DNA of 64,000 nt from Hymenobacter rubidus (GCF_016734815.1 NZ_JAERQF010000003.1:238452-302451); one strand, 5' to 3'. Shown: positions 8,306 through 17,383, counted from the stretch's first letter. The notes: a model not told the origin generated them from the letters alone. Numbers and translations: made by a program.

Positions 8306-8740
8306 CTATTGCTTGACAACGGTGATGTCGTTGGCCACTTCGGGGAAGACAAACCGGCCGCCCACTGCTTTCACGCCCTTCACGCGGCACTCCCAGGTGT
8401 AGCGGCCGGGGGCGGCATTGGCTGCTTCGCCGCTTTCGGTTTTGAAGTAGTTGGGGTCGGAGGGGTCGGTGGGGAAGAGGACGTCGATTCCGGTTTGGTT
8501 GCGGGCCAGCTCCTTCACCAGGAAATAGTCTTTGCCGGTTTTTTCGTTGTGCACCACGAAAGTGGCCGTGTAGGGGCCCAGCTGGCCGTATTTATCCAGG
8601 ATGCCCAGCTTGATTTGGGCCGTGGTGCTCACCATCCAGGTTTGGGCGTGGGCGGCCGGGGGGGCTGCCAGCAGCAAAGCCGCGAGCACGCCGGCCCAGA
8701 ACAGCCGCTTGTTCAGAATAAGGGGTACAGTTATTATCAT
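8306..8740 (-). CDS. Secreted protein of unknown function
   Basis: 144 residues with a clear Sec signal peptide (ILNKRLFWAGVLAALLLAAP, cleavage likely after AHAQ near residue 33). The mature part is about 110 residues of predicted beta structure (ATFVVHNEKTGKDYFLVKE and GRYTWECRVKGVKAVGGRF), resembling a small immunoglobulin-like or PLAT-like fold. I do not recognise a family. It has its own terminator and is flanked upstream by a divergent HNH-like gene, so it is probably monocistronic and periplasmic. Confidence 0.65.
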   Translation of the reverse strand: MIITVPLILNKRLFWAGVLAALLLAAPPAAHAQTWMVSTTAQIKLGILDKYGQLGPYTATFVVHNEKTGKDYFLVKELARNQTGIDVLFPTDPSDPNYFKTESGEAANAAPGRYTWECRVKGVKAVGGRFVFPEVANDITVVKQ

Positions 8741-8924
8741 AGGTTAAGTAGGATGAAGGGTTGAATAAGCGACTACGGGAAGAGCGAATTAAGAAATTGT
8801 GTTCTACCACTGCAGGCCAAGATAGCGCGACAATGCTGATTCCGCAACTTGCCGGCCATCAGTTGTGTTGCTTATGGCGCCTAATGGCGCAACTTCTTGC
8901 CGCCACTCAACTCCCTTTCCACCT

Positions 8925-9254
8925 ATGGCCCGTCGGCGCTTTCCGTCTCCTTCCTGGCCCGCTGTTGATGCATTGCCCGCCACCGGCCCCCAGTGCGGCC
9001 TCTGCGAGCGCACGGTGCAAGCCACCTCGCGCCACCACTTGGTACCCCGCGAAGAAGGCGGCAAATACGGCCCCACCGTCGACCTGTGCCAGCCCTGTCA
9101 CAGCAGCGTGCACCGTTTCCTGAGCAACCGCGAGCTGGCCCGCCAATACCCCACCGTGGAGGCCCTGCGCGCCGCCGAGGGCCTGCAAACCTACCTGGCC
9201 TGGATTCGCAAGCAGCGCGTAGAGCGCATCACCAACCGGCGCGGCCGGCGCTGA
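8925..9254 (+). CDS. Small HNH-type endonuclease-like protein
   Basis: A 109-residue basic protein (start at the second in-frame ATG, MARRRFPSP). It has two zinc-type cysteine pairs and a central histidine pair: CGLC, then RHHLVPREEGG, then DLCQPCHSSVH. This is the HNH / beta-beta-alpha-metal plan, where HH with the downstream H would coordinate the catalytic metal. The C-terminus is basic (RKQRVERITNRRGRR). Stand-alone HNH proteins of this size are found across bacteria, with functions from nicking to DNA repair. It converges on sbcC with only one base between the two stop codons, which may hint at a DNA-repair association but could be chance. Confidence 0.75.
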   Translation: MARRRFPSPSWPAVDALPATGPQCGLCERTVQATSRHHLVPREEGGKYGPTVDLCQPCHSSVHRFLSNRELARQYPTVEALRAAEGLQTYLAWIRKQRVERITNRRGRR

Positions 9255-9255
9255 A

Positions 9256-12200
9256 TTACGGCACCGCGCAGCTGGTTTCGTTGCCCATAATACCGACCAG
9301 GTGCACGCTGCTGTTGCCGCCCGCGCCGGGCCGCACCCGAATCTGGGTGCCAATCCGGTCTTTGAGGTCCGTAACGTGGGAGATGATGCCAATCATCTTG
9401 CCCGAATGCTGCAGGCGCTCCAGCGCATCCAGGGCCGTGTTCAGGGCCTCGGGGTCCAGCGTGCCGAAGCCCTCGTCGATAAACAGCGACTCGATGCGGG
9501 CCTTGTGCCCAGCCAGCTCGCTCAGGCCCAGGGCCAGCGCCAGACTCACCAGGAAGCTTTCGCCGCCCGAGAGCGAGGCCATGGGCCGCACGGTATCGGC
9601 CTGGTCGTGGTCGATGATTTGCAGCTCTAGATTGCGGTTGGGCGTTTTGAGAATGGTGTAGCGGCCCGTGAGCTGGCGCAGGCGCAGGTTGGCCAGCCGG
9701 GCCAGGTGCGTGAGGGTGAGGCCCTGCGCAAACTGGCTGAACTTATCACCCCGGGCCGAGCCAATCTGCTCGCTCAGGTCATGCCAGCGTTGCTCTTCCT
9801 GCTGGCGCAGGGTCAGCTCGTGCTGGCCCGCGGCCAGCAGCTGCCGGGCGTCGTCGTCCTGCCGGAGCTGGTTGCCCACAGCCCCCAGCTTCTGCTGCAA
9901 AATATCATCGGCCGCCGACAGCGCGTTAAGCTGCGCGGTGAGCTCAGTGGCGGTGTGGGGCGTGAGCCCGGCCTCGGCGTGGTGGTTGAGTTCGGCGGTG
10001 AGGTCGGCGAGGCGGCGGGCGGCGGCGGCCTGGGCGGTGCGGTGGTCCTGGCGGCGCTGGGTGAGGCGCGTGGCTTCGGCCGCGGGCAGGAGCAGGGCGC
10101 GCGCTTCGGCGGCGGCGGCCAGGCCGGCGCCGGTCAGGGCAGCGGCTAGCTCCGTTTGGCGCTGGTGGTGGGCGTTGCGGTGCACCCCTAGCTGCGCCTG
10201 CAGGTCTTGTTGGCGGTTTTGCTGAATTTCGAGCGCTTTCTGCTGGTCGGCCAGCTGGGCCTGGGCACGCACGGCCGCCTCGGCCAGGCGCTGGGTGGCT
10301 TGGCGCAGCTGCTCGGCTTCGGCAGCCGGGTTAAGGCCGGCGTATTGAGCCTGGCGGGCCGCTAGTAGCTGGTCGATTGTGAGTTGCTCGGCTTGCAGCG
10401 TGGCCGTGGTGGCGGCGAGTTGTTTGGCCTGCTGGGCCAGGCTTTCGGCGTGCGCCTGGTGCTGGCTGGTTTTGCCCAGCAGCGTTTTTCCTAGCTCGTT
10501 CAGGGCGGCGACCTGCGCTTCGTAGTGCTCGGCCCGCTCGCGCAGGGTGGCCAGAATGCCGTCATACGGCGGCCGGGCGGGCAGCTGCAGGCGGTGGGGC
10601 GCCAGAAAGTCACGAATCGAACCCTGGAAAATATCGGTCTGCTCCTGCCAGTGCAGCAGCTCCTCCACCAGCTTGGCTAGGTCGGCGGCTATGGTATCCT
10701 CCCGCTCCAATAGCCGCGGAATCTCGCGCTCGGCGGCCGCGGCCGCTTCGCCTTCCTTGAGGTATTGCTCGCGGAGCTTGGCCAGCTGCTCGTCCAGCTC
10801 GGCCACGCGGCGGCGGGCGGCCACGGCGGCGGCCTGCTCCCGAGTAGCGGTTTCGAGCAAGGTGCGCACGGCCGCCGGGTTGGTGGGCTCGGCCGGAGCC
10901 GGCGTGCAGGTGGCGGCCAGCGCGGCGGCTTGCTGCTGAGCGACGTCGGCCGCGGCCAGGGCTTCTTCCCAAAGCTTGCGGCGCTGCTGCTGCTCGGTCT
11001 GGCGGCGGGCCAGGGCGGTGGTGGCGAGGCGCAGGTCTTCGTCCAGCTTGGCCAGGGCCAGCTGCTGCTGCGCCACGCGCTGCTCCTGCTCGTCGGCCTC
11101 GGCAGCAAAATTGGCGGCGAAGGCGTGCTCCAATGCGCCGCACAGCGGGCAGGGCTGGCCGGGCAGCAAGTGCTGGCGGTGCTGGTTGAGGTCGGCCAGG
11201 GCCTGCTGGGCGCGCAGCTCGCGGCGGTAGCTGTCGAGCAGGTGCTGGCCGTCGGTCCGGCGGGTTTCGAGGTGGGCGGCGGTGGTTTCGGCCGTGGCCA
11301 GGGCCGGGGCTTCCTGCTCTATCTGAATGGCCAGGGCGGCGGCGCGCGCCTGGTGCTCCTGGGCGGCTTCCGCTTTCGGCAGGAGCTGCTGCAGGGCCTG
11401 TTGCTGGGCGGTGAGGTCGTCGGCGCGCTGGGCGAGGGCGGCGGCCGTGGTGCCCAGCAGCAGGGCGTCGCGCTCGGTGCGGCAGGGCTTGCCCTCGTCC
11501 TCGATGGCTTTTTTGCGCGCCTTGGCCTCGGCTTCGAGGGTTTGCTGGCGGCGCAGGTCGGCGGTGGTTTGGTCCTGGGTTTTGCGCAGCTCGGCCCGGC
11601 TGGCGTCTATTTTCGCAACCTCCTTCTGTGCGCCCTGCAGGTCGATGATTTCGCGGTCCAGGGCCAGTACCTGGTTTTTCAGCTCAATCTCGGCGCTGTG
11701 CTCGATAAGCCAGCGGTCCAGCATTTCGTTTTGGCCTTGCAGCGTCCTGATTTCCTGCGCTTCCCGGTTCACGCCGGCGGCGGCGTGCTGGTAGTCGCGC
11801 GCCTGCTGGGCGTGGGCTTCGCGCTTGAGCTGCAGCTGGTGCCGGGTGGCGGCAATGGCCGCGTCCTGCTGTTGGGCCTGGCTGAGCAGCGGACGCAGGC
11901 GGTCTTCCTCGGCCAGCGCGGCGGCGTGGGTGGCGGTGGCGGTGGTATGCGCGGCGGCGGCCGTTTCGGCGGCGGTGGCTAGCCGGGGCAGGGCCTCGGC
12001 CAGCTCGCGCAGCTGATTTTCGTCGCTGGCCACTTCCTTTTCGGCAGCTTCGGCCAGCTCCAGCGGCTTGTCGACGGCGGCGGCGCGCAGGTGGCCTTCC
12101 AGGCGGGCAAACTCGGCTTGCAGCTGCTCGTCGTCGCGTTGCAGGCGCTCGCTCTCGCGGGTGGCGTCGGCCAGTTGCCGGTCGAGCTGGTCGAGGATGG

Positions 12201-12972
12201 TGCGCCAGGTCAGGCAAATGTTCAGGTCCTGCTGCTCCTCGTGGTGCTGTTCGGCTTGCGCGTGCAGCACGTCCAGCTGGCGTTCCAGCTCGGTCCGTTC
12301 TTCTTCGGTGAGCAGGCGGGTGGCGTCGAGCTTGGCGCGCAGGAGCTTGGTTTTCAGCTCTTCCTCTTTGGCTTTCTCAAACGCCGCCACGCTCAGCCGC
12401 GAGTAGATGTCCACGTTGGTCATCTTTTCGAGCAGGGCGCTGCGCTCTTTTTCGGGCGCGTGCAGGAAGCGGGCAAACTTGCCCTGGCTCAGCAGCACCG
12501 ACTGCTCAAACTGCCCAAAGTCCAGTCCCGATACCTCGCCCACGCGCTTGGGCACCGCCTCCTTGCCGCTGATGACGGCGATGTTCGACGGGCTCAGCAC
12601 CAGCGTCATGGCGTCGGGGTTGAGGGCGCCTTTGTCCTCGCCGCGCACCTTGCGCTTCACTTCCCAGCGCGAGCGGTAGCGCACGCGGTCTACCACGCCG
12701 GTGTCGGCGTTGGTTTCGTGCACTTCAAATTCTACTTCCGAAAACGCGTCTTTGGCGTGGCGGCTCACCATCTCGCCCACCTGGCGGTCGTGGCGCGGCA
12801 CCCGGCCGTAGAGGCCCACCGAAATGGCGTCGAGCAGCGTGCTTTTGCCCGCGCCGGTGGGGCCCGTGATGGCAAACAGCCCCGTGTCGGCCAGGGGCGT
12901 CTCATCGAAGCGAATCAGAAACGGACCGGGCAGCGAGTTAAGGTTAGCGAAACGGACGCTGATAATTTTCAT
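9256..12972 (-). CDS. sbcC: Exonuclease subunit SbcC (SMC-like ATPase)
   Basis: The 1238-residue ATPase of the SbcCD (bacterial Mre11-Rad50) complex, which opens DNA hairpins and processes double-strand ends. Walker A GPTGAGKST is at residues 37-45. Long Ala/Gln/Glu-rich coiled coils flank the zinc hook (QPCPLCGA, about residue 608). The ABC signature SLSGGESFLVSLAL is near 1133 and Walker B LFIDEGFGTLD near 1162. I start at MKIISVRFANLN because homologues begin this way; upstream codons are unlikely. It is on the same strand as sbcD, but the two are separated by 1.3 kb with an opposing hydrolase gene. A genome with so many palindromic repeats gives this hairpin nuclease obvious substrates. 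Confidence 0.95.
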   Translation of the reverse strand: MKIISVRFANLNSLPGPFLIRFDETPLADTGLFAITGPTGAGKSTLLDAISVGLYGRVPRHDRQVGEMVSRHAKDAFSEVEFEVHETNADTGVVDRVRYRSRWEVKRKVRGEDKGALNPDAMTLVLSPSNIAVISGKEAVPKRVGEVSGLDFGQFEQSVLLSQGKFARFLHAPEKERSALLEKMTNVDIYSRLSVAAFEKAKEEELKTKLLRAKLDATRLLTEEERTELERQLDVLHAQAEQHHEEQQDLNICLTWRTILDQLDRQLADATRESERLQRDDEQLQAEFARLEGHLRAAAVDKPLELAEAAEKEVASDENQLRELAEALPRLATAAETAAAAHTTATATHAAALAEEDRLRPLLSQAQQQDAAIAATRHQLQLKREAHAQQARDYQHAAAGVNREAQEIRTLQGQNEMLDRWLIEHSAEIELKNQVLALDREIIDLQGAQKEVAKIDASRAELRKTQDQTTADLRRQQTLEAEAKARKKAIEDEGKPCRTERDALLLGTTAAALAQRADDLTAQQQALQQLLPKAEAAQEHQARAAALAIQIEQEAPALATAETTAAHLETRRTDGQHLLDSYRRELRAQQALADLNQHRQHLLPGQPCPLCGALEHAFAANFAAEADEQEQRVAQQQLALAKLDEDLRLATTALARRQTEQQQRRKLWEEALAAADVAQQQAAALAATCTPAPAEPTNPAAVRTLLETATREQAAAVAARRRVAELDEQLAKLREQYLKEGEAAAAAEREIPRLLEREDTIAADLAKLVEELLHWQEQTDIFQGSIRDFLAPHRLQLPARPPYDGILATLRERAEHYEAQVAALNELGKTLLGKTSQHQAHAESLAQQAKQLAATTATLQAEQLTIDQLLAARQAQYAGLNPAAEAEQLRQATQRLAEAAVRAQAQLADQQKALEIQQNRQQDLQAQLGVHRNAHHQRQTELAAALTGAGLAAAAEARALLLPAAEATRLTQRRQDHRTAQAAAARRLADLTAELNHHAEAGLTPHTATELTAQLNALSAADDILQQKLGAVGNQLRQDDDARQLLAAGQHELTLRQQEEQRWHDLSEQIGSARGDKFSQFAQGLTLTHLARLANLRLRQLTGRYTILKTPNRNLELQIIDHDQADTVRPMASLSGGESFLVSLALALGLSELAGHKARIESLFIDEGFGTLDPEALNTALDALERLQHSGKMIGIISHVTDLKDRIGTQIRVRPGAGGNSSVHLVGIMGNETSCAVP

Positions 12973-13162
12973 CGAATACTTCTCCCAAAATACTTCCCGA
13001 AGGTACGGCGGCCTTCGGCAGAATCGGCCTGGAAAAGGCGGCCGGGCCGGTTTGGGTTCCCGCACTGCGGGGCCTTGCTGTCGGCCCGGGCATAACTATG
13101 CCCCGGGCCCAGCCGTTGAGGTTGATTGGACCATCCGCGCTGCCCGGCGCTTAAATCGGCAG

Positions 13163-14116
13163 ATGCACACGCCGCCATTAACTACGCCAATGACTATGAA
13201 CCACATCCGACGCGGCGCAGGCCGGCCGCTTTTGCTGCTGCACGGCATTGGCGGCAGCTGGCGCTCCTGGCAAACCATCATCGAAGACCTGGCCACTGAG
13301 CGCGAAGTCATTGCCGTTGACTTACCCGGCTTTGGCAACACGCCGCCGTTGGCCGGCCCCGTCACCATAGCCACCCTGGCTGATGCCGTGACCGACTTCC
13401 TGCGGGCGCAAAACCTGCTCGGCATCGACGCCGTGGGCAGCTCGATGGGGGCCCGGCTGGTGCTGGAACTGGCCCGGCGGGGCGGCGTGCTCGGGGCCGT
13501 GGTGTCGCTCGACCCCGGCGGCTTCTGGCAGGGCTGGGAAATTCCGGTGTTCTACCACAGCGTGGCCATTTCTACGCAGCTGGTGCGAGCCTTACAGCCC
13601 GCCATGCCTTTCGTGACTAGCAATGCCGTGACGCGCACGGCGCTGTTTGCCCAGTTTTCGGCCCACCCGTGGCAGTTGCCGGCGCACGTGGCGCTCGATG
13701 AAATGCGCAGCTTTGCCCACGCGCCCTCCTTCGATGAATTGCTGGACAACCTGGCCTACGGCGAAGTGCAGCAGGGGGCGCCGGCGGGCAGCATCAATGC
13801 GCCGCTGGTTATTGGCTGGGGCCGGCAGGACCGGGTGTGCCTGCCGCGCCAGGCCCCGCGGGCCCTCGCCAAATTCCCCGATGCCCGGCTTTACTGGTTT
13901 GAAGACTGCGGCCATTTTCCGCAATGGGACCAGCCCGCCGAAACCGTCCGCCTGATTCTGGCCGCCACCGCGGGCCAGGAGTTTCGCGATGCGGATGTTG
14001 CGCGGCGGCCTGACGCGGCAGCGCACAAGCCGATTTCGGCAGTAGCTGTTGCAGCAGGAGTGGGAGCCCTAGTGCTGGGCGGCCTGTGGCTGCTGGCGAG
14101 GAAACGGGCTGAATAG
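13163..14116 (+). CDS. Alpha/beta hydrolase with C-terminal membrane anchor
   Basis: A 317-residue protein with an alpha/beta-hydrolase fold. HG oxyanion motif LLLLHGIGGSW (about residues 23-33), nucleophile elbow GSSMG (Ser94), an acid in WGRQDRVC, and catalytic His in EDCGHFPQWD (about residue 250). The last 25 residues (AVAVAAGVGALVLGGLWLLA, then RKRAE) form one membrane helix with a positive end, so it is probably tail-anchored with the enzyme facing the cytosol. ATGs at 13163, 13190 and 13196 are all possible starts. The substrate is unknown; esterase, lipase or peroxidase relatives are all possible. It lies antisense between sbcD and sbcC. Confidence 0.85.
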   Translation: MHTPPLTTPMTMNHIRRGAGRPLLLLHGIGGSWRSWQTIIEDLATEREVIAVDLPGFGNTPPLAGPVTIATLADAVTDFLRAQNLLGIDAVGSSMGARLVLELARRGGVLGAVVSLDPGGFWQGWEIPVFYHSVAISTQLVRALQPAMPFVTSNAVTRTALFAQFSAHPWQLPAHVALDEMRSFAHAPSFDELLDNLAYGEVQQGAPAGSINAPLVIGWGRQDRVCLPRQAPRALAKFPDARLYWFEDCGHFPQWDQPAETVRLILAATAGQEFRDADVARRPDAAAHKPISAVAVAAGVGALVLGGLWLLARKRAE

Positions 14117-14130
14117 CAAGTTCCTTAACG

Positions 14131-14222
14131 CGTCATGCTGAGCGCAGTCGAAGCATCTCTACCGAGTGAGTGATTTGATTTATTGCTGCACGCGAGATGC
14201 TTCGACTGCGCTCAGCATGACG
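14131..14222. repeat. Family A palindrome (copy A3)
   Basis: Arms 14131-14159 (CGTCATGCTGAGCGCAGTCG, then AAGCATCTC) and 14194-14222 are perfect reverse complements over 29 bp, with a 34-nt AT-rich spacer containing GTGATTTGATTTATTGC. It lies 14 nt after the hydrolase stop and 25 nt beyond the sbcD stop, between convergent genes. Confidence 0.9.
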
Positions 14223-14247
14223 TTCTGGGATAGTTCTGTAAACTGGC

Positions 14248-15507
14248 TTACGACGCTTCGCCGCCCTGTGCCTGTGGGTCGGCCTCGCCCAGCAGCTGCC
14301 GCAACTCCTGGAACGTGGATGTGAGGGCAGCGGCCCGCTCGGGCGGCAGGCCCGCCACGCGCCGGCCAAATACTTCGTCCACCGTCAGCTCGTGCAGCAG
14401 CGCCAGCGGGATGGCGTTTTCGGCCAGGTCCGGGGCTTCGGTGGCGCGTTGGTGGCGCACGCCTTTGGGCGCAATCACCTGCTGCTTTTGCAGCTGCAAC
14501 ACGGCCTGCACGCGGCGCTGCACTTCGGCGGGCGTTTCGTCGGAGCGCACCAGCACATCGGCCCAGGCCACTTGCTGAAAAGCCGAGTTGTCGTAGGCCA
14601 GAATATCGGCCTCCACTTCTTCCAGCGTGCCGTGGAAGCGCTGCAGGCGGCGCGTCACGGGCACCGGAATGCTTGTAATAACCGGCGCGCCCGCCCCCTT
14701 AAACTCCAGTAGCAGCACCTGCTGCTTGTCGTTGGCTTCGGTGAACGACAGCGGCACCGGCGAGCCCGAGTAGCGGATGTGCGCCCGCCCGCCCACCAGC
14801 TGCGGACGGTGCAGGTGGCCCAACGCCACGTAGTCGAAGGCCGTGGGAAAATGCTCGGCCCCAATCAACCCCAACCCGCCAATGTGCACGTCGCGCTCGG
14901 CGCCCTCGCGGGCTTCGCCGCCGGCGGCGTAGAGGTGGCCGGTGGCCAATACCGGCACGTTCTGCTCGCGCAGGCCCCGCACGGCCTCGTGGGCGGCCAG
15001 GGCGGCGTAGTGGTCGGCAATGCTCTGGCGGATGCGGATTTGGCGGTCGTCGAGCGTCTCGCCGGCCACGGCCAGTCGGATGTCGCGGTCGCGCAGAAAG
15101 GGCACGGCGCACACTACCAGGCCGGGCCGGCCGTCGGCCGCGTTCAGGTGCAGAATCTGCTCGGTGGGGTCCATCGGCACGCCGCCCACCACGTGAATGC
15201 GCAGCTGCCGCAGCAGTTGCCGCGAGGCGTTGAGCATGGTGGGCGAGTCGTGGTTGCCGCCCACCACCACGATGTCGCGGCAGCCGGTGGCCTGCATCTT
15301 CACCAGAAAGGTATAGTACAGCTCCTGCGCCGTGTAGGAGGGCGACTGGGTATCAAAAATATCGCCGGCAATCACCAGCACCTCAATGGCCTGGGCCTGC
15401 ACCGTGAGCAGTAGCCAGTCGAGAAAAGCCTGCTGCTCGGTGGTGCGTTCCTGCCCGGTGAGGAAGTGCTGGCCGAGGTGCCAGTCGGCGGTGTGAAGGA
15501 CGCGCAT
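14248..15507 (-). CDS. sbcD: Exonuclease subunit SbcD (Mre11-like nuclease)
   Basis: The 419-residue metallophosphoesterase subunit of SbcCD, with Mn-dependent 3'-5' exonuclease and endonuclease activity. The five phosphoesterase motifs are visible: ADWHLGQ (Asp8, His10), AGDIFD (about 47-52), GGNHDS (Asn85/His86), ATGHLY and ALGHLH. The C-terminal capping region is present (LLHELTVDEVFGRRVAGLPP). The length is normal. It should pair with the SbcC encoded at 9256-12972 on the same strand. In most genomes sbcD and sbcC overlap or touch; here they do not. Confidence 0.95.
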   Translation of the reverse strand: MRVLHTADWHLGQHFLTGQERTTEQQAFLDWLLLTVQAQAIEVLVIAGDIFDTQSPSYTAQELYYTFLVKMQATGCRDIVVVGGNHDSPTMLNASRQLLRQLRIHVVGGVPMDPTEQILHLNAADGRPGLVVCAVPFLRDRDIRLAVAGETLDDRQIRIRQSIADHYAALAAHEAVRGLREQNVPVLATGHLYAAGGEAREGAERDVHIGGLGLIGAEHFPTAFDYVALGHLHRPQLVGGRAHIRYSGSPVPLSFTEANDKQQVLLLEFKGAGAPVITSIPVPVTRRLQRFHGTLEEVEADILAYDNSAFQQVAWADVLVRSDETPAEVQRRVQAVLQLQKQQVIAPKGVRHQRATEAPDLAENAIPLALLHELTVDEVFGRRVAGLPPERAAALTSTFQELRQLLGEADPQAQGGEAS

Positions 15508-15548
15508 GGGGTAGAGTGAATATCAAAGATACCCCCGCCGCAAGGAAT

Positions 15549-15580
15549 GAAAAAGCCCCGGCAGGGGGCGCCGGGGCTTC
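15549..15580 (-). terminator. Intrinsic terminator of the persulfide dioxygenase operon
   Basis: On the minus strand AAGCCCCGGC / GCCGGGGCTT (10-bp arms at 15553-15562 and 15570-15579) is followed by TTTTTCATTCC. It lies 41 nt after the stop of the small membrane protein gene. Confidence 0.85.
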
Positions 15581-15620
15581 AATACAATGCTAACTGACTA
15601 GTGCCAATGGGCCAGCTTAT

Positions 15621-15917
15621 TCAAACAGTCGGATTTGTTTCCTTCTGAATCCACTTTAATGTAAAATACAGCAGGGTGGCGAGGACAGCATACAGAAGCA
15701 GCCAATCAATCATTTCGTAAGGATTGGCTCTAATGAGAAGTAGCGTCAATCCTGTGAATAGCAAATAGGCAATGCCGAATAATGCCATTCTGGCCAAATC
15801 CGGCAATCTATCAATCTGAGTCAGCTGTGCTAAAATTTTGACCGTGATGAAAGGCAGATAAAACAGCACAGTGATTGCCAGCACCAACAGAATTCCTAAG
15901 CCGGGAACTCCTATCAT
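15621..15917 (-). CDS. Small three-helix membrane protein
   Basis: A 98-residue hydrophobic protein, start ATG at 15917, one base after the stop codon of the upstream MBL-rhodanese gene. Three membrane segments are visible: about residues 4-26 (LGILLVLAITVLFYLPF), 40-58 (MALFGIAYLLFTGLTLLLI) and 66-86 (WLLLYAVLATLLYFTLKW). I do not recognise a family. The tight spacing and shared terminator indicate co-transcription with a sulfide-detoxifying enzyme, so a role in transport or membrane anchoring linked to sulfur metabolism is a reasonable guess only. Base composition here is noticeably more AT-rich than the neighbours. Confidence 0.7.
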   Translation of the reverse strand: MIGVPGLGILLVLAITVLFYLPFITVKILAQLTQIDRLPDLARMALFGIAYLLFTGLTLLLIRANPYEMIDWLLLYAVLATLLYFTLKWIQKETNPTV

Positions 15918-15918
15918 G

Positions 15919-17298
15919 CTAGTGCACCGCCGCCTTCTGAAACTCCGTGATGGCCTCGCCCAGGTCCAGTACCTCGGCGCCGGGCAGGGCGGCCTGCACG
16001 ATGCTGGCGCCGGCCGCCGAGCGGTAGCCGCCCGCGCAATGAATGAGCACCGGCTTGTCGGTGGGGATTTCGTGGGCACGCTCGCGCAGCTCGGGTAGCG
16101 GAATCACCAGGGCGTTGTCGAATACTTGGTTCTTGGCCTCGGCGTGGTTGCGGATATCGACGATGGTGAAGGCCTCGGGGTGTTCACGAACCTGGGCTAC
16201 GTCGACAGTAGGCGCGGTTTCGGGCAGACTGGCTGGGGCGAGCAAGGCGCCTTTGATGCTGCCTTCATAACCGATTTTGGCCGTTTTCCGCACCACCGTA
16301 TCCAGCGCGATGTTGCTGTCGGCCAGCAGGTAGAACAGCTCCTTGGGGCCTACGACCGAGCCCAACCAGGTTTCGAACTTGCCGCCATCCTGCAAATTGA
16401 TGGCGCCGGGCAAATGGCCGGCGCGGAAGCGGGCGGCCGGGCGGGTGTCGATGACGAGTACGCCCGGCTCCAGCGCGGTGGCGGTGCTCAGGTGCGGCAC
16501 GGCCCGGACGCTGTCTTCGAAGCCGCGGGCGCCTTGTTTGTTCAGCCGCACGTCGTGCCCAAAGTATTTGGGCACAAAGGGCTGGTCTTCGAGCAGCACC
16601 TGGATGAACTCTTCCTGCGACATGGGCTGCAGGGCGTAGTTGGTTTTCAGCTCTTTGGCGATAGTGCTGTCAAGGTCAGGGCTCGTCGTCTTGCCGCAGA
16701 GGCTGCCGGGGCCGTGGGCGGGGTACACCTTGGTGGCACCGGGCAGGGTCATGAGCTTGTTGCGGGTGCTGTGGTACATCTGCGCGGCCAGCTCCTCGCG
16801 CTTGTGGCCGCCAATGGCCTCGTCCTCCCGCAAATCGGGCCGGCCCACGTCGCCCACAAACAGCGTGTCGCCGGTGAACACGGCGCGGCTCTGCGCCAGC
16901 TCATCGAGGAGCAGAATGCTGATGGAGTCGGGCGAGTGGCCGGGGGTGTTGATGGCGTGCAGCTCCACATTGCCCAGCTTGATGCGGTCGCCGTCGTCGA
17001 AGGCATGATGCGGGTACTTGGCCCCCACCAGCTTGCTGCAGTAGATGGTGGCCTCGGTTTCATCGGCAATTTCCAGGTGCGACGACACGAAATCGGCGTG
17101 CGGGTGCGTCTCGATTACGGCAATGATGCGGGCTTCGTGCTCGTCGGCAAAATCGTAGTAGGGCTGCGGGTCGCGGCCGGGGTCGATGACAACGACCTGG
17201 CGGCCGCAGCGCACGGCGTAGCTGGCGTGGGCCAGGCCCTTGTCGTAAAACTGCTGAATTTGCACGGCCGAAGCCGTGCTACTGGGGAGGGGAGGCAT
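15919..17298 (-). CDS. CstB-like persulfide dioxygenase: MBL, pseudo-rhodanese and rhodanese domains
   Basis: A 459-residue cytosolic enzyme with three domains. The metallo-beta-lactamase fold (about 10-250) has metal motif THPHADFVSSH (His65, His67, Asp69); the canonical sixth residue His is Phe, as in non-heme-iron persulfide dioxygenases. The first rhodanese-like domain (about 265-350, VLVIDTRPAARFRAGHLPGA) has no active-site Cys. The C-terminal rhodanese (about 365-455) does, in LIHCAGGYRSA. This matches the MBL/pseudo-rhodanese/rhodanese layout of CstB-type enzymes that oxidise sulfane sulfur to thiosulfate. The start at 17298 gives the usual N-terminus. It is the first gene of a two-gene operon. 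Confidence 0.87.
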   Translation of the reverse strand: MPPLPSSTASAVQIQQFYDKGLAHASYAVRCGRQVVVIDPGRDPQPYYDFADEHEARIIAVIETHPHADFVSSHLEIADETEATIYCSKLVGAKYPHHAFDDGDRIKLGNVELHAINTPGHSPDSISILLLDELAQSRAVFTGDTLFVGDVGRPDLREDEAIGGHKREELAAQMYHSTRNKLMTLPGATKVYPAHGPGSLCGKTTSPDLDSTIAKELKTNYALQPMSQEEFIQVLLEDQPFVPKYFGHDVRLNKQGARGFEDSVRAVPHLSTATALEPGVLVIDTRPAARFRAGHLPGAINLQDGGKFETWLGSVVGPKELFYLLADSNIALDTVVRKTAKIGYEGSIKGALLAPASLPETAPTVDVAQVREHPEAFTIVDIRNHAEAKNQVFDNALVIPLPELRERAHEIPTDKPVLIHCAGGYRSAAGASIVQAALPGAEVLDLGEAITEFQKAAVH

Positions 17299-17383
17299 GG
17301 GGAGGGAGATGGTTAGCCGGGTGGTTTGGCCAAATATAAGCAAGCGCCGGAATGCAGAGAAGTGCCCAGCGGGGCCAAACGCA

